Assembly: GCF_002127325.2 (NCBI RefSeq)
Contig: NC_035437.2
Location: 156,771,880 to 156,835,879 of the forward strand
DNA: 64,000 nucleotides
Source: Helianthus annuus
Lineage: Eukaryota; Streptophyta; Magnoliopsida; Asterales; Asteraceae
Reading direction: 5' to 3'
The notes under the pieces were generated by a model. It ran no database searches, had not been told where the DNA came from, and saw only the letters and a program-made list of their open reading frames with translations. Position 1 is the first letter of the stretch, and the number at the start of each line of letters is the position of its first letter. Positions 1 through 10,980 of the stretch are shown here, in pieces. A program made the translations under genes and the position numbers.

Positions 1-298
1 CTATTCCTATTTCTTTTTCAGGTGATTTCGAACCTTCTCCAGTTTCTATTTCCTTTCCCTTGTTCATGATCATAGGATTTTCTATTTTAGGGAGTTTCCT
101 AGTGGCAGTCTTCCTACGGCGCACTTTCCTCCACCCTACATATCTTCTCTTCTTTTTAGGTTTGGCTTTTTCCAGCGGTGGAGCTTGGAATTCCACAGGT
201 TCTTCTATGTCAGCAATGTAACCAGTAAAGTCGTGAGAGACTTCAATAGGCACTGGATATAAGTTGAGATTCTGGAATGTTTCCGACATCTCATTCAT
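1..298 (-). CDS. Partial unrecognised basic protein, C-terminus outside window
   Basis: The frame opens at an ATG (complement of 296-298) and stays open for 99 codons to base 1, so the C-terminus is missing. I do not recognise the protein with certainty. Visible features are an acidic stretch near residues 30-37 (DIEEPVEF) followed by a strongly basic patch at about residues 46-64 (KPKKKRRYVGW, then RRRKT) that could bind nucleic acid or act as a nuclear signal. It lies 178 bp downstream of another minus-strand ORF (477-782) with similar Lys/Glu/Pro-rich composition. The two could be parts of one retroelement-derived gene or exons of one gene, but I see no decisive link. A Gag-like fragment is possible and is inference only. 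Confidence 0.45.
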   Translation of the reverse strand, partial: MNEMSETFQNLNLYPVPIEVSHDFTGYIADIEEPVEFQAPPLEKAKPKKKRRYVGWRKVRRRKTATRKLPKIENPMIMNKGKEIETGEGSKSPEKEIGI

Positions 299-476
299 GC
301 TGCATAGCATATATGCAAAATGTAATGTTAAAACTTTAGAACAAAGTTTAACAAACAAAACACTGAAGTTTTATTGCATACTAATTTATACAAAGAACAA
401 CAGGAATAAACACACTTAGGACTTTATTTATTTACGGGATTGTGATTTCTCTTACTAGACCCAACTTATCGGATAT

Positions 477-782
477 TTAGAGATTAGCATTTTCTGCTAC
501 AGTAGCTAGCATATAGAGATTCGCCCATTTCCCGTCTATTTTATCTTCCCAAGGTGTACTATTACCCAACTCCTGGATTTCTGGGTTAAACCTAACTCTC
601 TTGGTTCGGGGTTTCTTTGTCTCCTGACTCTTTTTAAGTATCGAATCCCTTTTCTCTGGGGAAAGTGGATTCTCATAGTTTGCCTTGCGGACAAAGATTC
701 CTTCTTCTAAATTTACTGGATTTTTAGAAGAAGATGCCACATCTAGTTTGTGGTAGATAGCAGACAGCTTTTGCTTACCCAT
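477..782 (-). CDS. Unrecognised 101-residue lysine-rich ORF
   Basis: ATG-to-stop frame of 101 codons on the minus strand. The protein is hydrophilic, rich in Lys, Glu, Asn and Ser, with a basic centre near residues 50-66 (KKSQETKKPRTKRVRF) and a more hydrophobic tail (WANLYMLATVAE). There is no signal peptide or membrane segment. I do not recognise a family. Its composition resembles the ORF at 1-298, so both may derive from the same decayed element. The start is the only in-frame ATG near the 5' end. It could equally be a chance ORF, although AT-rich spacer here rarely stays open this long. Confidence 0.35.
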   Translation of the reverse strand: MGKQKLSAIYHKLDVASSSKNPVNLEEGIFVRKANYENPLSPEKRDSILKKSQETKKPRTKRVRFNPEIQELGNSTPWEDKIDGKWANLYMLATVAENANL

Positions 783-2966
783 ACTGTAACTAAAAATAGC
801 CAGTTAATAAAACAAATAATCACAGAATAACAATTAGTAAAATTAAGCATTTTGGACACAATACTTAATTTAGGCTTAATCAGTGGCTCGATCAGTGGCT
901 CAATTACACATTATGGCTCACAAATCACCATCGTTTGCAGTAAAGAAAGGTAAATTAGTATGAAGCCATCTTTCACCTCACCTAATAAGAACCATAATCA
1001 TAGCCACTGATGTTACAAATGTTTGACTACACCTAAAGGCTAAATTGGGTTATGAGAAGAACACTCACAATGAAAATAGCATAGAAATAATCTATAAAAA
1101 AACCCTACCTTGTAAGTGAATCTGAAGGCTGATTTTCTCATAACCATCGCTCAGCAAAACAACCTCAAAAAAACAACCCTAAACCCAAATCCAAGAATGA
1201 ATGGCAGTTCTCGCAAAAGGGGAGCGATACAATGAGACAATCGTTCATCTTGAGCCCATTATCATCATCGTCACCGAAGTTAAGACACCCAGACATCACC
1301 TTAGAACTGCCATCAACCGCTGATGTGACTTGAAACGTCGGGTCAGGGAGAAGAAGTCGCTGCCATCGTCGTTAGGAGACGAAGGTGGTGGTCGCGAAGT
1401 GTGGCTTGTCCGGAAATTGGGGTCGCCGGTATGAGGAATCCACCCTCGTTTCTGTCCTACTCAAACTCTCGTTAGAAAGGTAGAGCGGTGATTTGAGATG
1501 GGCATAACATGTTGATAACCTGGGTGAAAGCAAGTAGCCAGTTGTGATATCAAGAAGCTTCACATCACACCAAATAGTTGCTTAAAGAAGTTGTAAACCA
1601 AACATCAAGTACAACACGTTAATGCACAAGACAACAACTAAGCATAAAGTACAAGTCCTTAAGCCTAAAAATGATACAAATTAGAGTATTATATAATTAT
1701 AACAAGTTCCAAGTACTAAATATCATTGTTGCTCTTAAGAAAAAGTACTAGTATTACAAGTGTGGCTCCATAGGAATGGTTAGATGTCAAAGCATGTTAA
1801 TCAGATACTAAATAACAAGTTCCATGTACTAAATATTATTGTTGCTCTTAAAAAAACACAAGTGTGGCACTATAGGAATGGTTAGATGTCAAAGCATGTT
1901 AGTACCTTAACATAGGGTTTATAGCATTGCCCAAAAAGGTTATTATGGGTTAATGATTGTGGAATAAAATGTCAACTTCTTTGCTTTGTTTGGTTATATA
2001 AACAAAAAGTCCGTAAAAATGTAAGTGTATATTTTCAGCAATTTTGTACATATAAAAAACCATCTATATTCGTGGAAGTGTCATGGTCCGACTACAACCA
2101 GGATAGAATATGAGACTTCAAGGACTATCTCTCCATCATGTTTGTTGATTTGTCATTTCTAGTTTAAATATTACCATAAAAACTAGAACCAGAGCTATAA
2201 TCACGTCTTATTTATTTATATATTAAGCGTTTATTACATACAATTTCATCTTTTTGTTTCCCAGGGTACTTTTAGCTTCCAAATGATTAGACTTCGAACA
2301 TGAAAAGGAATCCGAAAGGTTGGCAAGCCGAAAAATTTCACCAAAAAAATATCTAGTGTTTCCTTTTGGATAATGTGTTAGTTTTTAACGAACTTAAGGC
2401 ATTTGAACTCAAAATCCACTAGAAATTGTTTTGTTTTACTTTTAGAAAGTAGGTTTTGACATGTATATGCATATGTATATGAATGTCTACTTTCTTTGTT
2501 TCAATGGATAAACAACAATAATTCACCTACAAGTTAAAATAGAAAAAAAAAATTAGTCCCAATTAAGGATGTCATTGTTTACATTCCAAACTGATTTTGG
2601 GTTTTTTTTATTGCTAAATGAAGATGAAGATAAAAGTCTTAAAGAAAGATGATTGTAGATAAAATAGGAACAAAGTTGTATGTGTATGTTGGAAGGATTG
2701 ATGGATCATGGAAGCAAGCAAAAGATATAAGGAGGTGTGGCAATGTTGAGTCAGTACATGATTTGAAACCTAATTAACAAACATTAACAAGTAACATTAG
2801 TGGTGTACGTGAAACAGAATAAAATCTTCGATTCTTATCATCGGATTGAGTTAAAGAATTTAGGATTCTTGAGGATTTGAATTAATGTAAATGCATTTCT
2901 TGGATAAATAATGTCCTAATTGTTGGATCAGTTCTGTTTAAATGTAATGGAAAACATGAATAATAC
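783..2966. other. AT-rich spacer without a recognisable gene
   Basis: No supported coding region in either strand. The short ORF at 1372-1563 (minus) shows no domain. The only structure I see is the imperfect tandem duplication listed at 1701-1902. Confidence 0.5.
1701..1902. repeat. Imperfect tandem duplication, about 113 bp period
   Basis: Two adjacent copies begin with AACAAGTTCCA (1701) and AACAAGTTCCA-like sequence (1814). Both end with GGTTAGATGTCAAAGCATG. The second copy has lost about 25 bp internally. Confidence 0.75.
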
Positions 2967-3027
2967 CTGTTACAGCAGACAGGCCAGCAGAGAATCCAGT
3001 CAGAGATGCAGCCATGGAGTTTGACAT
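2967..3027 (-). CDS. Possible first coding exon, transit-peptide-like
   Basis: On the minus strand an ATG at 3027 opens a short frame rich in Ser, Ala, Gly and Thr (20 codons plus one base, beginning MSNSMAASLTGF) that ends at a good donor, CAG followed by GTATT at 2966-2962. The composition (hydroxylated and small residues, no acidic residues) is that of a chloroplast transit peptide start. A TATAAATA box lies about 165 bp upstream (3191-3198), which fits a promoter plus 5' leader. No convincing second exon is found between 2966 and 1, so the rest could be beyond the window or lost, and the piece may be a captured fragment. Product unknown. Confidence 0.35.
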
Positions 3028-3190
3028 GATTGTCAGGATGATCTGGTTCCTCCTTAGGGTGTAAGATTATGATGGTGATGTAACCGAAGTAGGGTAATTT
3101 CGGTTAGGGGAGAGAGTCACGAATTCTTGATGTTAATGAGGGTTGTGATTGTGTAATCTGTGTAACCCTTTAACTCTCTAATAAGCCCCT

Positions 3191-3198
3191 TATTTATA
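3191..3198 (-). promoter_or_regulatory. TATA box upstream of the possible first exon
   Basis: Minus-strand TATAAATA, about 165 bp upstream of the ATG at 3027, followed by a CT- and CA-rich leader typical of plant 5' UTRs. Confidence 0.4.
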
Positions 3199-3810
3199 CA
3201 CCCAAGAGGAAACCCAATTAGTTAATAAGGGTAATATGGTCCATCAACAATTACCAACTAATTATTAATAGGTTAACAAATATATTTTGATCTAATATAA
3301 TATAAATGATTATATAGGCTACAAGATTAAATATTACATTTTATATATTTAATCTCACACTAATCACTTTTAAATTAATGTAATTTGACAGTAGTCCAAA
3401 ATTTTTAACTAGATAATCCAAAAGAAACTAAGATGAATATGAAAATTTTGTTATTAATACGTACCAAAAATAAGATCAAAATCCTTATATAGGTGGAAAA
3501 CAAACACAACAAAATATTACAACTTTTATGAAAGAGCAAATGTATTTGGCGGTTATAACTATCAACCATTGTCAGTTATACTAGCGGCAAAATCTTAGTA
3601 TACCTCTACTCCAAATTGTCTATGTTGCAAAGTTATATTATAACTAATACAAACATGGTACTGATGATCAGTTCCAACTTATCATTAGTTCCCATCAACT
3701 ACCATTTTATGTGGTTTTTACCAATCATGCAAATTTCATACCCATCATGGGCATTGCCTTTTGGACCCCACTAGGGTTGTTGCCCTTGAAACCCTTGCTC
3801 ACTGTGGTGC

Positions 3811-3846
3811 GGGGGGAGGGAGGGGAGGGGTGGGTGGGTGGTGGTG
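3811..3846 (+). other. G-rich tract with G-quadruplex potential
   Basis: At least five runs of three or more G separated by one base (GGGGGGAGGGAGGGG, then GGGG T GGG T GGG). The rest of 3199-3891 shows no gene. Confidence 0.6.
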
Positions 3847-3899
3847 TCTGCCCCTTAAACAACCATGTTAGAAGTGCTAGAATTGAGCATATTCTTGTA

Positions 3900-4474
3900 T
3901 AGGGATGGCAATCAAACCCGAACCCGCTGGGTATACCCGAAACCCGACACATTTGGGACGGGTTTGGGGTCGGTTAATCGGGTTTAGGACGGGTTTGGGA
4001 ATAGTTTTTATTTTTTTCGCGGGTTTGGGACGGGTTTGGGATTTAGTGATATACCCGTTTACCCGACCCAATTACCCGATAAAGTGTACCCGTTTACCTG
4101 ATTGTATACCAGATATAATTTCTTTTATATTATTAAATATGTATATATATGATACTCCCATTTTTTACACAGGTATTCTATTTCTTATACATTGTAGTTA
4201 TTTGATATATATTTTTATAATGACAATACAAAATGTAATCGATTAGTAGTTACCCGATAAATACCCAATGGGTTTTGAGATGAGTATACCCAACAAGTAA
4301 TCTTTTTAAATTAACGGGTTTACCTGAAACCCGCAGGTATACCTGATACCCGATGGGTATTTACCCGCTAGAAACCTGACGCGTTTTAGGACGGGTTTAG
4401 GACAAGCTTATCTAACCGGGTTTGGGTTTGGGATTACCTAAACCCATCCCAAACCCAACCCATTCCCATCCCCA
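3900..4474. mobile_element. hAT-type MITE
   Basis: Ends are TAGGGATGGCAAT on the left and the complement TGGGGATGGGAAT on the right. They are flanked by an 8 bp duplication, TTCTTGTA (3892-3899) and TTATTGTA (4475-4482), with one mismatch. The interior is made of repeated ACCCG/CGGGT words. Apparent ORFs here (3905-4246 plus and 3877-4071 minus) are by-products of that composition. A truncated relative lies at 38662-39040. Confidence 0.8.
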
Positions 4475-4482
4475 TTATTGTA

Positions 4483-4692
4483 GAAGTATGTACTACACAC
4501 CACTTAAATTCTAACAATGTTTATATTCATTCTCTTTTATATTAGGAAAATCCAACTAAGCTAAAGTGACCTTTATGACACAAAAAGGACCAACACTTAG
4601 TGATCTATGGTTAATAGTTCAAGACCAAAGCTAGTCAATGGTGTAAGATGATTGCAAATTCTTTTTAAAGAGTTACATTTAACACAAAGTAC
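4483..4692. other. Short spacer, nothing recognised
   Basis: AT-rich sequence between the hAT MITE and the next element. No gene or repeat seen. Confidence 0.5.
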
Positions 4693-4754
4693 TTGATTAA
4701 GGGTTTGATTATTCACACATCCCATTGGTTATTTGCACATCCCTTGAACCCTAT

Positions 4755-5006
4755 AGGAAGCGTATAGGGTAATACGGTTCCTCTGGGTCCAAGCGTATTG
4801 AGCAATACACTTCCTATATGTGTACTTGAAGTACAAACTTTTCAGAAAATGGTCAGCTAATGATTAGGGGACCAGAGGAAGCGTATAGAGCAATACGGTT
4901 CCTCTGGGTCCAAGCGTATTAAGCAATACACTTCCTATATGTGTACCAAACTTTTCAAAAGATGGTCAGCTAAAAGGAAGTGTATAGGGCCATACGCTCC
5001 CTTAAT
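4755..5006. repeat. Left subterminal hairpin repeats
   Basis: Two and a half tandem units of about 110 bp. Each holds GGAAGCGTAT, a short gap, then AATACGGTTCC, and further on CAAGCGTATT with AATACACTTCC, so every unit is itself an imperfect inverted repeat. The third unit is cut by the LTR element and resumes near 13480. Confidence 0.75.
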
Positions 5007-5013
5007 GATTTTT

Positions 5014-7488
5014 TGTCACACCCCAACCGATGGCGGAAACATCGGGATGAGACGAAGTGTGTAGATTGCTCAAAACGTCATAACACTATGTGACAATAAT
5101 TAATTTAAATTCAAATTTCATTTCAAAACTAAAAGTCATACATGATTCAAAAAGGAAATAACAACATTGTTTCAACATGTAACATAACAAACAAAAGATA
5201 GAATATTCTAGGCGTGTTTCTAGTCCACCCTAAACTTGTTTCATGAATCATCCATACTTCCATAATCAACCTGCAACATGTATTAAAATAGAGTTTCAAT
5301 GCAAAAGCAAAGAGCGAGTATACAAGTTTGTTTACATAGCATAATAGAATAAAACTCATATCCAACATGAACATAATAAAATAGTTTCAACGTGCTAGTT
5401 TACGCAGTCCAAGTGATAGCCCAAGTTTCCCAATGCGTTTAAAGTACCTAACCCAAAGTTTAACGGGAGGTTGATAGGTCTCCTCCTAACAATACCCCAA
5501 AGACTAACGGGGAGGTGCATTACTCCTATAGCGCTACTATTGTTAAGGCGGAACTACACACAAGAATTAAACGTTCACATTGCACAAAAAGTCTCAAGAT
5601 TCACAAGTTTCATGTTTCATGTTTGAATGGATAGAGTAAGTTTCAAATAAGTTTCAAGTGTCGTGTGCGTTTAATATAGAATACATCTTGCACCCAAAGT
5701 GTTAAAAGTAGAAATGGGTTCGAGTATACTCACGGTTTACAAGTGGTGACTTGAAGTTCCGAGAGCAAGTTTGTAGATGAGTTAGTTTGTTGCACCTTGT
5801 CCTTCTACACAAGGAAACGTAGGTGTGTGAGTTTGGCGTATACGGAAGATTATAGATTCGGAGTTTTTAAAATATAAAGAAAGTAACATAGGTGAAAATA
5901 ATCATCTTGTACACATAACTCTTGTTCTTGACACTATTGAAACTCAAAAGAGTTGGTATGATTTCATGGATTCTAAGATCCATTAGAGTCGTAACAAGGG
6001 CATGGTCATAGATGATGTAACGTCCACTTAACAAATAACTATTAAGTCATCATCAAGTCTTAGTTACTTAGATGTATACGTATAGAATAACTTAGATATT
6101 ATATAGTTTTACAAGTCTTAAGATTCAAGCATGAGGTAGGAGGTTAATGTCTCCATTTAGGTACCTCTTTGTGTCATAGAATACATACATGAGGTAGGAA
6201 GAACAAGCTTCCATTTAGGCACCTCTATTGTTCACCACTACACTTGTTGTTATAAACAACAAGGAGGGTCATGAACATACAAGTATCAAAGTATTAACAA
6301 CAACTAATCTATAGTAAAACATCAAGTAATGAGTGGATTCTTATGAAGGATAGCCCAAGCTAATCCAACCATCACACATTCAACAAGTTTCACACTTGAA
6401 CATTACTTGTGGGTAAAACCCTAATTAAAACAGAAGGTTTATGAGGTTTTAGCCTCTAATTTAGATGTCCCAACCATGTTTTTAAGCTTAACCAACCATA
6501 AGAGGGGTTGTAAGCATTAGGACATTGGTTTGAGATGTGTTTCACACAAGTTAGATGAAGTTTGCATAAGTTTGAAACAAAACAGAAAGTTTTAGTCCAT
6601 TTTAGGGCAAATCCAAGCCTGATTCTTCCAAGGAAAAACCAAGGATTCAAACCCAAGGACATAACAAAGCAATAGGAAGAAGAACCAAGTGATTTGGTTG
6701 AGAAATGAACAAGTTACACTCACTTTTGTGAAGCTTCACGAATCTGTCCAAAACTCAGATTCTCAGCTGATTAGAGAGCAATTTAGTGAAGATTTAGGAG
6801 TTATGAAAGTGTAAAGAGGGTTGGAGAAGGTGGGTATTTATAATGGAAGAGATTAGAGGTGATTGGAGGTGATTAGAGGTGGATTAAAGGTGATTGGGTG
6901 AGGTTGGAGAGTTGGATTTCGTGCAAAATTTGAAAGAAAACACAAGTCTGCCGAAACAAGGCGCTCGCGTAGCGCTAGCAACCAGGCCTTACCCGTCGCG
7001 CTACGTTAGCACATGGGTTCTGAAATTAAGTTTGATATTTTGACATTTAGGCCCCTGAAGTTTGAGTTTGATTCTTTTTTGATGCCTTTTTGATAGTTTA
7101 GGGACTTGTTTGGTCATAAAGGCATAGTATAAGGTGTAATCAAGTACGAAGATCATAATCAAAGTATAATTAAGCGTATAAATGTCATAACCAAGTATCG
7201 TTCTCGTTCAAAACACGTTCAATGCATAAGTTTAGTTCAATTACAAGTTTAGCACATAGTTTCCAAGAATAACGTTCAAGCACAATTTGATTCACCAATC
7301 GAACATACGAGCATAATTAGAGTGCGTACAACATAAATGTAACAAAATACAAGTTTCATTAATGATCCAGTCTCGGTTTGACAATGATTACAACGAAAGG
7401 AACGATTACAAGAATACAAGGTTTCCAAAAATAGAAATACGAATAAAACTTTCTATAAATGGAAAGTACAAAAGAGCCGGGCGTTACA
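5014..7488 (-). repeat. 3' LTR of the LARD-like element
   Basis: Same length as the partner copy at 10981-13455, with about a dozen substitutions between them. ORFs at 5147-5374 and 6456-6662 recur in the other LTR and show no domain, so I treat them as chance frames. Confidence 0.9.
6835..6842 (-). promoter_or_regulatory. LTR TATA box (3' copy)
   Basis: Minus-strand TATAAATA, preceded by purine/pyrimidine-biased U3-like sequence. The same box occurs at 12802-12809 in the 5' LTR. Confidence 0.55.
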
Positions 7489-7505
7489 GTCTCCCCTCCT
7501 TTAGG
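7489..7505 (-). other. Polypurine tract of the LARD-like element
   Basis: On the minus strand AAAGGAGGGGAGAC directly abuts the 3' LTR start TGTAACGCCC. It primes plus-strand DNA synthesis in LTR elements. Confidence 0.75.
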
Positions 7506-9740
7506 AAATTTCGTCCCGAAATTTAGGAAGACGTAGGCTTGAAAAAGTCTTGGAAATAAGGTGATTATTAAGAAATGAGTCTTTGATAATTTGAAACGTT
7601 TTGAAAGGTATGTAGTTTTGGAGAACGACAAGGCCTAGTACCTTGAAATAAGTGATAATGGTCTACTAAGTACGTCTACATAAGAAATAAGAATAGGAAG
7701 ACGGTTTAACAGACTTGATTGTTAACGAGGTTCATATAAAAGACAAAAATAATGAAGAATACTAGAAGTATAGAAGTGGACGATTGATTCTTAATAAACG
7801 AATGCATGTATAAGAATGATATAAGTATTAGATAGACGAAAGTAGCGTGTTAAAGATGAAGTCTCATCATGGGTACTCGGATATAATGTGTTTGTGAATT
7901 GTTTAAAGTTTGTATAAGGTCCAAAAAGGTCTACAATTCACTGAATTTCTCATGGCACGTTTTACGAAAGTTGGGTAACATGGTGAAAACACTTATATAT
8001 AGGAAGTACCAGCGGCGTATCCACCATGTTTTGACCATATTACGTCTGTCTCGCATTCGGTGTCATGTTACGTTCCGTGTCTTACCATACACAATAGTAC
8101 ACTATATGGTTCTCATACGACTATCACTATAATCCCGTGTGCACCCGCGATTACATTGATCGTCACATGATCCGCATAACTTGTACTAGTTGCGTACGAA
8201 TTAAGGTATAAATAACTTCTGAAAATAAGATTGCGTGTATAGAGATATAGCATATAAGCACGCTTGTGTTCCAAATAGCATGAGCATAGTATAAGTTTAA
8301 ATACGAATACGCACGAGAGCATAAACACAAAACGCATGCCATGAGTAAAAGTATAAGCATGGCGTGTATGAAAAATGAGTATAAATGTGAGTATAAATTA
8401 TGAATTTAAGTATAAACATAATTGTATTGGTATGAGGAAAATATATGGATGTGAATATAAGTTTAAGCATAGTTGTATAGGTACAGGTACAAGTAGGGTA
8501 TATGAGTATAAACACGAATATGAATATTAGTGTAGACGTAATAGCATAAATGTGAGTGTAAGTATAATCGTATTAATATGAATATAAACTTGGACATAAG
8601 TATATTGTAAATGTATAATTTGGGAACACGAGTATAATATAAAACGTAGGAATATAGGTATGATTATGAAAATTAAATGTGTAAATATAAATATAGGTGT
8701 AGACATAAGATGTAGAAATACGAATATGGATATGAGTGTAATACGTAATGATTTTGTTTATGATATGAATCGTAATATACGAATTTAAACATGAAAGAAA
8801 GTCCAAGAAATTTTGAGTATGAAGGTAAAAATGAGGATATAAGTGTAATTGTCACGAGATATGAACCTAAGCACATAAAATGATATACATATTTAGTTGT
8901 TTTGAGCAAAGCGTGACGTTTAATTAAAATCAAAATAGATTGAGTTGACATGAAATATAGAGTCTAGTTCATAAATGTAAAGAGAGTATAAAATATCTAT
9001 TGGTTATGTGTGTTCTACTTTGCGAAAGAAGGGAAATGCTACTCTTGTTTTAAAAAAAATTACATTCGTTGAAGATGGTTGGTTCTTACGAAGTTTCCTT
9101 GCCCACACATTTTAAATTAAACTGACGTATCGAATAATGGTTGAAAAGGTTCTAAAAGTAAATAAGTTTGCATCGTTTTAAATGATCTTGCATTAAAGGA
9201 GAAATTTGAAGTTTAGCGATTTTTGTGACAACGTTGATTCTTAAGAAAAAGATTTTGGTATACGATTTTAGTGATTGTTGAAAGAGCGTTTTTAATAAAA
9301 CATTTTACTGATTTTGAAAGAAATTTTTAGTAAATGATCGAACAAAATTGGTAGTATTTCATAGGTGTGCGTAAAAAAATTTGGTTTGGTTCCTAATTGA
9401 AAATAGAGATCTCTAGTTTAAGGACATAAGATGAGTCTTTTTTTTTTTTTCAATAGTTACGTTGAATACAAAATTTCGTGGGCAATGGATTTATTAAACC
9501 AACTAGGTTGATAAGTAGCATTTCGTAAATTTTGTAAAGCGAGGAATAAGCGTTTATGGTAAAGGTTAAGAATTTTGTGTGTGTGTGGGCTATATAAAAA
9601 AATAGATTGTAGAATAAGGAATTCGCTCATATAAACAATACGTGTTGAAATAAATAGAGATTTGGCTAATAATAAACGATTTAGATATAAACGTGATCAT
9701 GTTTACGTAACATAGTCTATTAAGGAAAATATTGGTAACG
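7506..9740 (-). other. Non-coding interior, 3' part, of the LARD-like element
   Basis: No coding frame is supported. From about 8340 to 8870 the sequence is a loose repeat of words such as GAGTATAAAC, AAGTATAAGC and GAATATGAAT. The minus-strand ORFs at 8113-8951 are products of this low complexity. Confidence 0.65.
8340..8870. repeat. Degenerate short-period repeat (AGTATAA/GAATATGA words)
   Basis: Words of 6-10 bases (GTATAAG, GAGTATAAA, AATATGA) recur every 10-20 bp with no fixed register. Confidence 0.55.
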
Positions 9741-10780
9741 ATCACCTAGGTAAGGGAATCACCCCTAATTCGTTGGCGAGGTCGTTGTAAGGTGAGAAAG
9801 GAAAACGAAGTTAGTCGTCAAGGTAAGGAAATCACTCCCATCTTGATGATATGTCTCCATTTATTGTTACAAAGGGCATAAATAAAATTATGTGAAATCA
9901 TGTATGGGAATAATGTATAAATGTATGATAAAGTATTCGTACGATATATGCGTAAAAGTGAAATTTCAAAATAATTCGAATTCGAAAAGAGGGAGTAGGT
10001 GAGACTTAGTCATAATGTTTGTTTAAGAAGATGAAATTGATCACATAGCATAAAGGGTCACATAGCATAAAGATTCAAGTTGATTTGCATAGCATAAAAG
10101 TTTAAACGTTTCATATAGCATAGTCATGAATTCCACATAGCATAACATGAATAAACGAAAGCATTGTAAATTTAGTTTGTTCACGAGGGATTATTATCGT
10201 TTGTGATTGCGATCACGTGCGAAATGATTAAAACGACATTTGGAAATGAATGAACGTTCAAGTATAAAATCACATATAAATTGAGATACATAAAAGAGAG
10301 GCTCAATAAAACATAGGAATGTTTCGGGTAGAGAAACGTCGACAATTCCAAAGTGGGTCGAAAGTCCTTTCGGTTTAGAGATATTGTGCTTTGGCCTATA
10401 AGTAAGATACTCTCGTCGAGAAGCGATTAACGGTATCTTACCCTTCCGGTTACTACACATCTCTAAATGATTGAAACATTCGGGACTTTGGCGAGAATAA
10501 AAATCAAGGAATGGGACTTAATCGACAAGATGCGGGTTTCACCCCTAACTTGACAATTTCGTACCCTAAATGTGGTTGGTACTCGTCGGCCAAAATAAAT
10601 TTTGACACTTTGACGAGGGTCCACTAGAGTTGAAATGGAAATTACCATTAAGTTGTGGATGTCACTCCTAGCTTAATGGTGAAATTTCGTGCAAAAATAG
10701 ATTAAAGGTAGAATGAGAGTCGTTTACCAAATTGTGGGTTTCACGCCTGTTTTGGTAAATTCTTCTCGTTGGTGTTACAA
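9741..10780 (-). ncRNA. Stem-loop series in the leader of the LARD-like element
   Basis: At least four stem-loops with different stems and a 19-nt loop of shared pattern occur at 9815-9849, 10520-10556, 10642-10685 and 10713-10755. In plus-strand letters the loops share GG, then TCAC, then CC. Two stems are perfect 9-mers (ACCATTAAG with CTTAATGGT, and TTTACCAAA with TTTGGTAAA). A weaker relative is at 9738-9787. Other hairpins lie between them (TAAGATAC with GTATCTTA at 10404-10440, and CTCGTC with GACGAG near 10578-10615). On the element's sense (minus) strand this is just downstream of the primer-binding site, where LTR elements keep packaging and leader signals. A role as a structured RNA leader is inference. 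Confidence 0.5.
10035..10150. repeat. Five spaced copies of a CATAGCATAA word
   Basis: CATAGCATAA or CATAGCATAG occurs about five times at 20-35 bp spacing within the interior of the LARD-like element. Confidence 0.7.
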
Positions 10781-10964
10781 GACTATAAAAATAGCATAAG
10801 TGTATTCGTGTTAGCCTTAGGAAAGGCACATAAATTTAATCAAAGTATAGCTAGGAAGCATGCATGGTAGAGTACAAAGTTTTAAACAACAAATAAGAGG
10901 CAAAGTTCCTAAAGCTATAGACTAGGGCAAAAGCATGGCAATTTTCCTAATTCCCTATAGTTAT

Positions 10965-10977
10965 GGCTCTGATACCA
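10965..10977 (-). other. Primer-binding site, initiator tRNA-Met type
   Basis: Minus-strand TGGTATCAGAGCC, 3 bases from the LTR end at 10981. It is the classic complement of the plant initiator tRNA-Met 3' end and fixes the element's orientation as minus. Confidence 0.85.
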
Positions 10978-10980
10978 ATC

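Noticed and set aside
3725..4246. ORFs rich in Pro/Arg on both strands
   Set aside because: Products of ACCCG repeats and a G-rich tract in and beside a hAT MITE.
10965..10977. Match to the initiator tRNA considered as a tRNA gene
   Set aside because: Only 13 bases, placed exactly at an LTR border. It is a primer-binding site.
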